Shown piece by piece: positions 9,738 through 18,294 of a stretch of 54,341 nt of DNA. A program made the translations under genes and the position numbers. The stretch covers positions 1 through 54,341 of the forward strand of contig NZ_JAHQUY010000012.1 of the NCBI RefSeq assembly GCF_019052365.1. Direction: 5' to 3'. The notes beneath the pieces are model-generated. The model was given only the letters and a program-made list of their open reading frames with translations, did no database searches and was not told the origin of the DNA. The DNA comes from Leyella stercorea (GTDB taxonomy: Bacteria; Bacteroidota; Bacteroidia; Bacteroidales; Bacteroidaceae). Position 1 is the stretch's first letter. Each line of letters opens with the position of its first letter.

Positions 9738-9787
9738 ACAACCATCCATGAGCTCTGGCATAAAGCCGGAGCCACGTGGATGGTTGT
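9738..9787 (-). other. Long hairpin between tonB and the PstS-like gene
   Basis: The 11-bp outer stem ACAACCATCCA (9738-9748) / 9777-9787 is continued, after a small bulge, by an 8-bp inner stem (9752-9759 / 9765-9772) with a 5-base loop. No T-run follows on the minus strand, so it is more likely an RNA stabiliser or attenuator inside the operon than a simple terminator. The rest of the 356-base gap between tonB and the lipoprotein gene shows only a possible short hairpin near 9630; the 66-codon minus frame across it has no coding character. Confidence 0.55.
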
Positions 9788-9840
9788 TTATGTTAATCCT
9801 GCCAGACCGAAGTCAGGCAAGATATTAGAATGCGTTGCGT

Positions 9841-10671
9841 TTACTGGAGGCGGAATGATACCGGCACCTGATACTTAACACGCACAGCTGAACCGTTCTG
9901 CTTACCAGGAGTCCAGCGCGGCATGTTCTTAACCACGCGCATAGCCTCACGGTCGAGTGACGGGTCAACACCACGCAAGATCTGTACGTCGGTGATAGAA
10001 CCATCGCGTTCAACAACGAAGCCTACTACTACACGACCCTGAACGCCGTTCTCGGCAGCCACTGTCGGATAGTTGATATGGCTTGAGAGGTAGCCCATAA
10101 GCGCTCCATCGCCACCAGGGAACATAGGCATCTGCTCAACCACGGTGAAGATCTTATGCTCCTCAACGTGCTTCGGAGGCTCGGGAGCTGCGATTTCTTC
10201 CTTAGCCTTGAGAACGGCACCGCCGACCTCGTCGTTACCCTCAACGGTGAAGGCGCCGACAGCCTTATCGCTCTTCTGAACCTCGTCGAGCTTGATCTCG
10301 TCCTCTTCCTTAACTTCCTCGTCCTTCTTGATGACAGGAGCGGTGAACTTAACAGAAGACTTAACCTGCTCTACAACCTTTTCAGGCTCTTGCTTGATGA
10401 TTTCCTTCTTTTCAACCTTAGCTTCCTTCTTTTCAGTGTTCAGCTTGGCAAGCTCTACGGCCTGAGTATTCTCAACCTTCTTGTTTGCCTCTGCCATTTT
10501 CTGAAGTTGGAGACCGAGATAGAGGAGTGCTGCAGCAAGGCCAACGATGACAAGAGCCCAAACGTTACGCTTGCCAGTGCCTTTGCGCAACTTGTAGGCT
10601 CCATATGACTGGTTTCTGCCCTCAAACACGAGGTCAGTCCATTCATTGGATATCAAATCTATTTTTGACAT
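9841..10671 (-). CDS. tonB: Energy transducer TonB
   Basis: 276 residues. A cytoplasmic start (NEWTDLVFEGRNQSYGAYKLR, a motif common in Bacteroidetes TonB proteins) is followed by one membrane helix (about 36-55), then a long charged Glu/Lys/Pro-rich periplasmic spacer (about 65-165), then the globular TonB C-terminal domain (about 185-276) with YPTVAAENGVQGRVVVGFVV and PRWTPGKQNG. It transmits the proton-motive force from ExbB/ExbD to outer-membrane receptors such as the SusC protein in this window. The gene lies 30 bases after the second exbD. Confidence 0.95.
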   Translation of the reverse strand: MSKIDLISNEWTDLVFEGRNQSYGAYKLRKGTGKRNVWALVIVGLAAALLYLGLQLQKMAEANKKVENTQAVELAKLNTEKKEAKVEKKEIIKQEPEKVVEQVKSSVKFTAPVIKKDEEVKEEDEIKLDEVQKSDKAVGAFTVEGNDEVGGAVLKAKEEIAAPEPPKHVEEHKIFTVVEQMPMFPGGDGALMGYLSSHINYPTVAAENGVQGRVVVGFVVERDGSITDVQILRGVDPSLDREAMRVVKNMPRWTPGKQNGSAVRVKYQVPVSFRLQ

Positions 10672-10701
10672 TTCTTCGTCCTTTCTTTAATTATTAGTCA
10701 T

Positions 10702-11349
10702 TTACTTGATACCTTTTGAAGCAAGGAGCTTAGCGTCCTGCTCATTGATCTTGTCAATGACATAAGTACCAATACTGCAGATAGTCATCTCGTCCAGTGC
10801 ATCTACCATGTTCTTGTATGATGCATCGTCAGTACACTTGATGATGATGGTCATAGTCGGCACCTTGCCAGACTCGAGCTCACCCTTCTTGATCTTAGTC
10901 AGAGCAGCGTCATACACTTCCTCTGGATAAGCAGCCGGGTTAGCGAGCTTCTTCTTGTCAAGAGCGTCCTTAGCCATCATGATGTCCTTAACAGGCTGCG
11001 AGCCATCCTCGGTGATGTGGTTGAAGAGCACCGAGCGGATACCCTTCTGGCCCCATGTAGTTTCCTTCAGACAGTTCGGGTCATCATACTTAGGCAAGCC
11101 ATCAACGTGATAGATCTTGTCGTTACCACATACAAAGATTGTAATGGTCTGTGATGCCTTAGCAGCGTTACGATCCTTCTCAGAGATATTCTCGTCGTTC
11201 GAAGGCATGGTCAAGTTCATAGTCTGAGGCTTAGCCAAAGATGTACAGAGCATGAAGAACGTGATAAGAAGCATCATCATGTCCACCATCGGCGTGAAGT
11301 CCACGCGGGTCTGCATCTTTTTCTGTCTGCTTGCTTTTTTCTTTGCCAT
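10702..11349 (-). CDS. exbD: ExbD/TolR-family biopolymer transport protein (second copy)
   Basis: 215 residues, with one membrane helix (about 22-38) preceded by a basic N-terminus and the family signature VDFTPMVDMMMLLITFFML, where Asp23 is the proton-channel Asp. The periplasmic domain carries an insertion (about 65-140) compared with short enterobacterial ExbD proteins. It begins 3 bases after the stop of the first exbD, so it is translationally coupled. Two different ExbD subunits in one operon are usual in Bacteroidetes. Confidence 0.93.
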   Translation of the reverse strand: MAKKKASRQKKMQTRVDFTPMVDMMMLLITFFMLCTSLAKPQTMNLTMPSNDENISEKDRNAAKASQTITIFVCGNDKIYHVDGLPKYDDPNCLKETTWGQKGIRSVLFNHITEDGSQPVKDIMMAKDALDKKKLANPAAYPEEVYDAALTKIKKGELESGKVPTMTIIIKCTDDASYKNMVDALDEMTICSIGTYVIDKINEQDAKLLASKGIK

Positions 11350-11352
11350 GTC

Positions 11353-11967
11353 TTAGTCCTCCGATTTTGATTTAAGTGCGGTAATGAGATAGTAACGGTT
11401 CTCGCTCATGTCCTGGAGCTCCGACATCATCTTCTTGATGGTCTTGTACGGAGTGTCTGCGTCCGCCTTGATGGCGAGCTTCATATCCGAGCCGTTGTTA
11501 TCGCGAGCCATCTTAACCCAATCCTGGAACTGGCTCATCTTACCGTCCACGCTATCAGTAGGGATACCCTTTGTAGCCTGGAATTCGTTCAATCTGTCTT
11601 CCTGGTTCAGAGCGGATCCGAGATCCTGCATGTTTACACCGATGGTAGCAGCGCCCTGAGCAGTCTCTACCTGCTTCTTGGTGAGCTGTACGCCATACTG
11701 GTCTGCCATGCCCTGAACGAGTTCGCCCATTCTTCTTGGATTGTCCATACCTACGAAGATTCGGCCGTCCTTATCGCAGAGGATTGTCAAGACATTTGTC
11801 TCCGGCACCTTGATTTCAGATACCGAGCCTGGAGTAACGACCTTCACTGCCTCGTTCTTCACGAATGTTGATGTCAACATGAAGAATGTAAGCAAGAGGA
11901 CCATCACGTCAGACATAGGAGTCATGTCTATCCAAACGTCCGCTTTCTTAACTTTTACTTTACCCAT
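11353..11967 (-). CDS. exbD: ExbD/TolR-family biopolymer transport protein (first copy)
   Basis: 204 residues. One membrane helix (about 18-35) lies in the signature VWIDMTPMSDVMVLLLTFFM, with the conserved Asp in the helix. The periplasmic part ends in a beta-alpha domain (YKTIKKMMSELQDMSENRYYLIT). It forms the proton channel with ExbB, encoded 30 bases upstream. Confidence 0.93.
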   Translation of the reverse strand: MGKVKVKKADVWIDMTPMSDVMVLLLTFFMLTSTFVKNEAVKVVTPGSVSEIKVPETNVLTILCDKDGRIFVGMDNPRRMGELVQGMADQYGVQLTKKQVETAQGAATIGVNMQDLGSALNQEDRLNEFQATKGIPTDSVDGKMSQFQDWVKMARDNNGSDMKLAIKADADTPYKTIKKMMSELQDMSENRYYLITALKSKSED

Positions 11968-11997
11968 AATGATAAATGTTTTAAAGGGTTAGTAAAA

Positions 11998-12834
11998 TTA
12001 AGCCTCGTCTGCGTGGTTTGCTTCGTATGTCTTAGCAATAGTGTAACCTACTTCGTCAAGAGCGTATGTCAGCTTGTCGATCTTGTTTGAATAGTAGTTA
12101 TATGAGACTACGGCTACCCATGATGTCAAAATACCAGAAGCGGTATTAACGAGGGCCTCAGAGATACCTTCTGAAAGCTGGAGAGAGTCACCACCACCAC
12201 CTGATGCAAGAGCGGCGAATGAACGGATCATACCAACCACAGTACCGAAAAGAGCGGTAAGAGTACCGAGTGTAACGATAGTTGCGATGATAGGCATGTT
12301 CATCTGGAGAGTAGGCATCTCGAGCTGTGTAGCCTCCTCGTGAGCCTGCTGGATCTTAGATACCTTAGCAGCGCGCTTGAGGTTAGGTGTATTCTCCATT
12401 TCCTTGTAAGCTGCGATAGAAGCGCCAACAACGTTAGCTACGCTACCCTGCTGCTTGTCGCAAAGCTCCTGAGCCTTAGCCATGTCGCCTGCTACGATAG
12501 CCTTCTTTACAGAGATAACGAACTTGCCGAGTGAGCTCTTACCGAAAGCTGTGCGGAGAGCGAAGAAGCGCTCGATAGAGAGAGCGATTACAGAGAAGAG
12601 AAGAGTGATGATCACAGGAACGACAACACCACCTTTGTAGACTGTACCCATGAGGTTACCGTCCTTAACCGGCTGTGTCGGATCACCGTTTACGAAGTGC
12701 TCAGGTGCACCAAGGATGTACTTGAAGAAAAGCACTGCGAGTACAAAACATACAAGGATGATAAAGAACGCATTTTTAACACCCTGGAATCCAGAAGACT
12801 TTTTCGGATTCGCTTTAGCTTGTGTAGTTGCCAT
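11998..12834 (-). CDS. exbB: ExbB/TolQ/MotA-family proton channel protein
   Basis: 278 residues. An additional N-terminal helix (about 28-47) precedes the three-helix MotA/TolQ/ExbB core. The second helix (about 75-95) leads into the ERFFAL motif. A cytoplasmic helical domain follows, then the two long helices with TLGTLTALFGTVVGMIRSFA and ISEALVNTASGILTSWVAV, the most conserved part of the family. It is the first gene of the Ton operon. Confidence 0.94.
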   Translation of the reverse strand: MATTQAKANPKKSSGFQGVKNAFFIILVCFVLAVLFFKYILGAPEHFVNGDPTQPVKDGNLMGTVYKGGVVVPVIITLLFSVIALSIERFFALRTAFGKSSLGKFVISVKKAIVAGDMAKAQELCDKQQGSVANVVGASIAAYKEMENTPNLKRAAKVSKIQQAHEEATQLEMPTLQMNMPIIATIVTLGTLTALFGTVVGMIRSFAALASGGGGDSLQLSEGISEALVNTASGILTSWVAVVSYNYYSNKIDKLTYALDEVGYTIAKTYEANHADEA

Positions 12835-12962
12835 AATTTTTTTTTAAAGTTTAATAAGTTATTAAATGGTTAATAAAAAATTCTCTCTTTATGTTAGTAC
12901 TATTTCTGCATAGTATTAGGATTGTTTGCCAATAATTGCTTTCTTGCACTATTTTAGCATGG

Positions 12963-12970
12963 CAAAGTTA
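12963..12970 (-). promoter_or_regulatory. Probable -7 element of the exbB-tonB operon
   Basis: TAACTTTG on the minus strand, about 130 bases before the exbB start codon. The spacing to a TTTG -33 element is not canonical, so only the -7 box is clear. Confidence 0.5.
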
Positions 12971-13018
12971 GCAAATAATGGCAAATAATCATACTATTGC
13001 AGAGCATTTAACATTTTT

Positions 13019-14212
13019 TTATTTCAGTTTAGCCAACGTTTCCTTTATGCGGCGCATAGCCTCGCGGATGTTGTCGTCGCTGGTGGCGTAGCTCATACGG
13101 AAGCAATCGGGGTCGCCGAAGGCGTCGCCGCCTACTGTTGCCACGTGACCTTCTTCGAGGAGGAACATAGCGAGGTCGGTGGAGTTGCTGATGGTCTTGC
13201 CCTCGTAGCTCTTGCCGTAGAAGCCCGAGCACTTGGGGAAGAGGTAGAACGCGCCCTGCGGACAGTTCACTTCCAGGCCGGGTATCTCCTTGGCGAGGCT
13301 CACGATGAGGTCGCGGCGGCGCTCGAACGCTTTGCGCATGGTCTCAACGCACTCCTGCGAGGTGGTGTATGCCGCCTCGGCTGCCTTCTGGCTTACTGAG
13401 CACGGACCGCTTGTGTACTGACCCTGCAGCTTGTTGCAGCCCTTGACTATCCACTCGGGTGCGGCGATGAAGCCGATGCGCCAGCCGGTCATGGCGTATG
13501 CCTTAGACACGCCGTTGACGATGATGGTGCGCTCCTTCATGCCTGGGAACTGCGCGATGCTCTCGTGCTTGCCCACGTAGTTGATGTGCTCGTATATCTC
13601 GTCGGCGAGCACGTACATGCCTTCGTGACGCTTGATTACTTCTGCGAGTGCTGCGAGCTCGTCCTTAGTGTAGACGCTGCCAGTCGGGTTGCTCGGCGAG
13701 CAGAGGATGAGCATGCGTGTCTTGGGTGTGATGGCAGCCTCGAGCTGCTCGGGCGTCATCTTGAACTCCTGCTCGAAGCCGGCGTTCACGATAACCGGTG
13801 TGCCGCCTGCGAGTTTCACCATCTGCGGATAGCTCACCCAGTAGGGCGCGGGTATTATCACCTCCTCGCCGTCGTTTACGAGTGCCATAACGGTGTTGCA
13901 GACGCTCTGCTTGGCGCCGTTCGACACGAGTATCTCGCTTGTTGTGTAGTCGAGATGGTTCTCGTTCTTGAGCTTTGCCACTATCGCCTTGCGCAGATCC
14001 ATGTAGCCCGGAACTGGCGAATAGCGTGAGAAGTTGTCGTCAATGGCCTTCTTGGCGGCCTCCTTGATATGATCGGGTGTGTTGAAGTCGGGCTCACCGA
14101 CGCTCATGTTGATTACGTCGATGCCCTGGGCCTTCATCTCGCCGCTCTTCTGCGACATTGCAAGTGTCTGCGACGGAGCGAGACGATTGAGGCGATTTGA
14201 TAATTCTGCCAT
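13019..14212 (-). CDS. aspC: Class I pyridoxal-phosphate aminotransferase, aspartate type
   Basis: 397 residues, full length for the AAT-I subgroup of aspartate aminotransferases. It transfers the amino group of aspartate to 2-oxoglutarate in the cytosol. Visible PLP residues are Asn175 (CSPSNPTG), Asp204 (VLADEIYE) and the Schiff-base Lys237 (SKAYAMTGWRIGF). It appears monocistronic. A TAATTTTG box (14244-14251, minus strand) precedes it. The substrate is assigned by subgroup resemblance, and a broader specificity is possible. Confidence 0.9.
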   Translation of the reverse strand: MAELSNRLNRLAPSQTLAMSQKSGEMKAQGIDVINMSVGEPDFNTPDHIKEAAKKAIDDNFSRYSPVPGYMDLRKAIVAKLKNENHLDYTTSEILVSNGAKQSVCNTVMALVNDGEEVIIPAPYWVSYPQMVKLAGGTPVIVNAGFEQEFKMTPEQLEAAITPKTRMLILCSPSNPTGSVYTKDELAALAEVIKRHEGMYVLADEIYEHINYVGKHESIAQFPGMKERTIIVNGVSKAYAMTGWRIGFIAAPEWIVKGCNKLQGQYTSGPCSVSQKAAEAAYTTSQECVETMRKAFERRRDLIVSLAKEIPGLEVNCPQGAFYLFPKCSGFYGKSYEGKTISNSTDLAMFLLEEGHVATVGGDAFGDPDCFRMSYATSDDNIREAMRRIKETLAKLK

Positions 14213-14360
14213 AATTATAAATATGTATAGTTATAATTTCTTGCAAAATTAAAAAGAAATTCTGAGTTTGGCGAATAAAATATAGAGGAATTAAAACAAA
14301 ACTACGAAATGAAATGATATTTTGTTATTTTTTAAACATCAAGAGTCGTAGTTTGATGCA

Positions 14361-14448
14361 TCGGACGGCGAACGCAATCCGTTCGGACGGCGGACGGAAT
14401 CCGATCGGACGGCGGACGGAATCCGATCGGACGGCGGACGGAATCGGT
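14361..14448. repeat. 22-bp tandem repeat, locus 1 (4 units)
   Basis: Four head-to-tail 22-bp units start at 14361, 14383, 14405 and 14427, each beginning TCGGACGGCG. The junction of units forms the palindrome TCCGATCGGA. The same unit recurs at 38021-38158. The period is not a multiple of three, so it is not a protein repeat. The array lies just past the 3' end of a minus-strand beta-barrel gene. Confidence 0.9.
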
Positions 14449-14458
14449 GACGAAAAAA

Positions 14459-16780
14459 TTACATTCGGCTCTTCTGACTTTGTCCTGCGCCAGTTCCCTT
14501 ATACTTGCTATTTGTGGCATTAAAGCGATAGCGGATGCCCAGCGTGAAGCTACTGACGGAGTAAGCATCGTAAAACAATGTTCGTGCAGCGCCGGAATAG
14601 AACGTGCGGTACTGATTGCCGGTGGCGAATAGGTCGGATACGTCAAGGGTTAACGTCAAGCGATTTTTAAATAATGCCTTGTAAAGAGAGAGATCGGTGT
14701 TGAAATATCCCTTACGTATATTTTTGTTTCCCATGTTTCCTTCGGTCTGTGCGGTCATTACGAGCGAAGCCGTCAACCACTTGAAGTCGAACGTGTTGGT
14801 AAAAGAGAAGACAGCCACTGGATTAGTGAGCTTATTGCCCACGTGCGTGTCCATCTTGAGCCATTGTTTGTAGAGCATCGCCTCTAATGTGGGATGCCAA
14901 ATGCCGTAGGTTGGATTCAGCGTCAGTCCTGCCTGAAAGGAGTTATAGCCGTTGATATTTTCTGGACGGGCAAGCGACTTTATTGGGTCGTTCTGATACG
15001 ACTGCGTCATCGTGCAAACCTCATCGGAGATATGCGAATAAATCAGTTGCAGATTAACCCACTTCCATGAGAAAGCGTAAGTAAGATTGCGCGTTATTGA
15101 TGGTGTGAGGAACGGATTTCCCGATTCGTATGTGTACTGGTTGTCGTACTGCACGCCACTTCTGAGTTCGTTGTAGCTGGGACGATAGATGTCGGCTGCG
15201 TATGTCAGTTGCATCTGGGTCTTGCCTACGGGTAGCGAGAGGGCAATCGATGGAAACCAGTTGCTGTATGTCTTGCTCTGAAGGTCGATGCGAATCCCGT
15301 TTGTGTAATAATCGAAGTCGTTATACTCGTAGCGCAAACCTGCCTGCACAGAAAGCGCCCCGAAGGAGCGGGTGTAATCTACGAAAGCCGAAGTCATCGA
15401 CTCTTTCACTTTCTCGTTCTCATTACTCGTAACTTCCGGCACGATGGTGTATAGCATTCGACGATTAAGAGAAGAGTATTCGCCACCTACCGACAGTTCG
15501 CCCTTGAACAGTGGAAAACCAAGAACAAGTTTAGAAGCAACCAGCGAGTTGCGGTTGTTGCGGTAAGAGTCGGCTTGAGAGTTTTTTATCTGGTTGTCTT
15601 CGCCGGTGACGCTCTCTTTTATAGTCATCCTATTCTTGTCACCATACCAATAGTAATCGGTATTGAAGTCTATTTTGAGTGCCCCTATCTTGCCTACATA
15701 ATAGGCATTGGCAAGATATTTCGAGGTATGACCAGGAGAGAAATAGTCTCCACGAGATGTCTCCACGAGTTGATCATTGCAGTATGACATGGCTTGCTGT
15801 AGTCCCCTACCTTCTTTTCTTGCATAGCGGTCGTAACTGAAACTCGCACCTATGGAGTTCTCATCGTCAAACATATAGCTGGCATTCAAGCGTGCATACG
15901 GATTGAGATTTGTATATTCTTGCGTTATCTTAGTATCCTGCAACCATGTATTGCTGGTGTAGGTATACTGCTGTATTCTCTTGTTATCCGGTTGATGAGT
16001 GTATGCCCCATACAAAAAGCCGGTGATGTCGAAACCGCCTTTACGATAGTTGCCTTGGAACGACTCGTAATAACTCATGCGCTTATCTTCATTGATGACA
16101 AAACTGGTGCTATTGTCAAAGCTGAAGCCCTCGCCTTGCGGTTTCTTGGTGGTGATGCGTATAACGCTCTTCACGCTGGCATCATAACGTGCACCTGGGT
16201 TGCTGATAACCTCAATGTTCTTGATGTCGCTGGGTTGCAAACGCTGCAACTCCATTTGGTCTTGCATCTTACGACCATTGATATAAATTACTGGTGTTCC
16301 TCTGCCGAACACTTCTATATCTCCGTCTTTAGCCGACACGCTGGGGATGCGTGAAAGCAACTGCTCCATATTGGCAGTTTTCTCCAACACGCTACCTGAT
16401 ACCGTCGTCGTCATTCCTTCACCGCTCAACACCGTCTTGGGCAGTTGGCTTCTTACAACGATTTCGCCGAGCATCCAGGAATCTTCGCTTAATCGGATGA
16501 CACCCATGTCTTCTCCACGACAATCTCGGAAAGCTGTCGTATAACCAATTGATGAAACCTTAATGATTCCGTCATTGCAAGGAGAATCGATAACAAAGCT
16601 ACCATCCTCGCCACTCACAGCCCCCTTGACAAAAGCAGAATCTCCACGAGTCAGAAGCACGACATTCACGAAAGCCAAAGGTTCGCCTTTAGTATTTTCA
16701 ATCTTTCCCTTAATGTTCTGCGCCATTATCGGAGCAAAAGACATAAGCGATATAAGCGCCGATATCATTACCTTAATCAT
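14459..16780 (-). CDS. Outer-membrane beta-barrel protein, TonB-receptor-like
   Basis: 773 residues. A signal peptide (about 1-20, ending MAQ) is followed by a carboxypeptidase-regulatory-like domain (about 22-105, GKIENTKGEPLAFVNVVLL), a plug-like domain (about 115-205, LLSRIPSVSAKDGDIEVFGRG and IEVISNPGARYDA) and a large barrel resembling the OMP_b-brl_3 family. There is no SusD partner. The PGARYDAS motif and overall size match the receptor-like barrels often placed beside signalling or metal genes, but the ligand is unknown. The start lies only 57 bases past the hairpin that follows ribBA. A second, longer member of the family is at 35074-37908. Confidence 0.88.
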   Translation of the reverse strand: MIKVMISALISLMSFAPIMAQNIKGKIENTKGEPLAFVNVVLLTRGDSAFVKGAVSGEDGSFVIDSPCNDGIIKVSSIGYTTAFRDCRGEDMGVIRLSEDSWMLGEIVVRSQLPKTVLSGEGMTTTVSGSVLEKTANMEQLLSRIPSVSAKDGDIEVFGRGTPVIYINGRKMQDQMELQRLQPSDIKNIEVISNPGARYDASVKSVIRITTKKPQGEGFSFDNSTSFVINEDKRMSYYESFQGNYRKGGFDITGFLYGAYTHQPDNKRIQQYTYTSNTWLQDTKITQEYTNLNPYARLNASYMFDDENSIGASFSYDRYARKEGRGLQQAMSYCNDQLVETSRGDYFSPGHTSKYLANAYYVGKIGALKIDFNTDYYWYGDKNRMTIKESVTGEDNQIKNSQADSYRNNRNSLVASKLVLGFPLFKGELSVGGEYSSLNRRMLYTIVPEVTSNENEKVKESMTSAFVDYTRSFGALSVQAGLRYEYNDFDYYTNGIRIDLQSKTYSNWFPSIALSLPVGKTQMQLTYAADIYRPSYNELRSGVQYDNQYTYESGNPFLTPSITRNLTYAFSWKWVNLQLIYSHISDEVCTMTQSYQNDPIKSLARPENINGYNSFQAGLTLNPTYGIWHPTLEAMLYKQWLKMDTHVGNKLTNPVAVFSFTNTFDFKWLTASLVMTAQTEGNMGNKNIRKGYFNTDLSLYKALFKNRLTLTLDVSDLFATGNQYRTFYSGAARTLFYDAYSVSSFTLGIRYRFNATNSKYKGTGAGQSQKSRM

Positions 16781-16837
16781 AATCGCTATTTTTTATTTTT
16801 AATACTAAACAGATCATTTGCTCTATAAAAAAAGGAA

Positions 16838-16890
16838 GAGAACATGAGTTTGGGTATATACAAATAGCATACACCCAAGCTCTTGTTCTC
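16838..16890 (-). terminator. Terminator after ribBA
   Basis: A long imperfect stem pairs 16838-16858 with 16870-16890. The outer seven pairs are GAGAACA/TGTTCTC, and the TTGGG/CCCAA core is also paired. Read on the minus strand it is followed by a run of seven T, ending the ribBA transcript before the beta-barrel gene. Confidence 0.75.
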
Positions 16891-16911
16891 TTATCGTTAG
16901 CATTGCTTGCG

Positions 16912-16937
16912 GCTGCGGAGGCTTTCACCTCCGCTAC
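16912..16937 (-). repeat. GCGGAGG hairpin element, copy 1
   Basis: On the minus strand GTAGCGGAGG, a 6-base loop, then CCTCCGCAGC, beginning 8 bases past the ribBA stop. An almost identical hairpin with a different loop occurs at 37932-37958, also just after a gene end. Confidence 0.6.
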
Positions 16938-16944
16938 TTGATTA

Positions 16945-18156
16945 TTACTTCAGATGCAAGGTGTGACCCATACGGTCGCGCTTTGTCTTGAGATAGCGCT
17001 CGTTATACTCGTTAGGTATCACTTCGATTGGCACGTTCTCTACAATCTCGAGTCCGTACGACTCTAAGCCTACACGCTTTGTGGGATTGTTGGTAAGCAG
17101 GCGCATCTTGTGCACGCCGAGGTGGCGCAGCATCTGTGCTCCGCAACCATAGTCGCGCTCGTCGGGCTTGAAGCCGAGGTGCACGTTGGCGTCTACGGTG
17201 TCGTAGCCTTCCTCCTGCAGCTTGTATGCCTCAATCTTGTTCATGAGTCCGATGCCGCGGCCTTCCTGCTGCATGTAGACAACAACGCCCTTGCCTTCCT
17301 TCTCAATCATCTCCATCGCCTTGTGCAGCTGCTGTCCGCAGTCGCAACGCTTAGAGCCGAGGATGTCGCCCGTAGCACATGACGAGTGTACACGCACGAG
17401 CACCGGCTCGTCTTCGCGCCACTCACCCTTCACGAGAGCCATGTGCTCGAGTCCGTTGCTCTGCTGGCGGAACGGCACGAGGCGGAAGTGTCCCCACTCT
17501 GTAGGCATGTCTACCTCCTCGCCCACTTCGATTATCGATTCCTTCTTGAGGCGGTAAGCGATGAGGTCCTTGATGGTGATGATGCGCAAGCCCCACTCCT
17601 CTGCCTTCTTCTGCAGGTCGGGCATGCGTGCCATCGTTCCGTCCTCGTTCATTATCTCCATGAGTGCGCCGGCAGGATAGAGTCCGGCGAGACGGCAGAG
17701 GTCGATTGTAGCTTCGGTGTGTCCGCAGCGGCGCAGCACGCCGTTGTCCTGGGCGTAGAGCGGATTGATATGTCCCGGGCGACCGAAGGTCTGCGGTGTA
17801 GACGCAGGGTCGGCGAGCGCCTTTATGGTAGCTGCACGGTCGTGGATAGACACGCCGGTGGTGCATCCTTCGAGTTTGTCTACTGTGACGGTGAACGGTG
17901 TGCCGAGCATCGACGTATTGTCGCTCACCTGGTGCGGCAGGTCGAGTTCCTCGCAACGCGAGAGGGTGATAGGTACGCAAAGCACGCCGCGTGCGTTCTT
18001 CAGCATGAAGTTCACCTTTTCAGGAGTTATCTTCTCGGCTGCGATGATGAGGTCGCCCTCATTCTCGCGGTCTTCGTCGTCAACCACGATTACGAACTGT
18101 CCGGCTTTAAAATCTTCGAGAGCGTCTTCGATGCTGCTCAGTTTGAATTCTCCCAT
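16945..18156 (-). CDS. ribBA: RibBA: 3,4-dihydroxy-2-butanone-4-phosphate synthase / GTP cyclohydrolase II
   Basis: 403 residues, the usual two-domain length. The N-terminal half (about 1-200) is RibB with the acidic metal motif [11 protein letters not shown] near residue 25. It makes the four-carbon riboflavin precursor from ribulose-5-phosphate. The C-terminal half (about 205-403) is RibA with zinc cysteines in [20 protein letters not shown] and the RGIGL motif. It opens GTP at the head of the same pathway. No FMN riboswitch is seen in the 138 bases upstream. The gene follows the LptF/LptG permease on the same strand. Confidence 0.96.
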   Translation of the reverse strand: MGEFKLSSIEDALEDFKAGQFVIVVDDEDRENEGDLIIAAEKITPEKVNFMLKNARGVLCVPITLSRCEELDLPHQVSDNTSMLGTPFTVTVDKLEGCTTGVSIHDRAATIKALADPASTPQTFGRPGHINPLYAQDNGVLRRCGHTEATIDLCRLAGLYPAGALMEIMNEDGTMARMPDLQKKAEEWGLRIITIKDLIAYRLKKESIIEVGEEVDMPTEWGHFRLVPFRQQSNGLEHMALVKGEWREDEPVLVRVHSSCATGDILGSKRCDCGQQLHKAMEMIEKEGKGVVVYMQQEGRGIGLMNKIEAYKLQEEGYDTVDANVHLGFKPDERDYGCGAQMLRHLGVHKMRLLTNNPTKRVGLESYGLEIVENVPIEVIPNEYNERYLKTKRDRMGHTLHLK

Positions 18157-18294
18157 AGTATTTTAGGATTTATGAGTCGGCAGGCTGCGGTGGCTGGAGT
18201 GTCTGCTCTTACCCACAAACATCTTGCCCAACTCTGGTTAGTTTTAAATTTATTCTTAATTTTCTGATTATTGTCTGTGTCTTTTTCTCGTGCA

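Noticed and set aside
9561..9761. 66-codon minus-strand ORF between tonB and the lipoprotein gene
   Set aside because: It overlaps the hairpin, has irregular Cys/His-rich composition and no promoter or conserved features.
14361..14448. CRISPR array at the 22-bp repeats
   Set aside because: The units are directly adjacent with no spacers, and there are no cas genes in the window.
18157..18294. FMN riboswitch before ribBA
   Set aside because: No conserved FMN-aptamer segments are recognisable in the 138 bases between lptG and ribBA.
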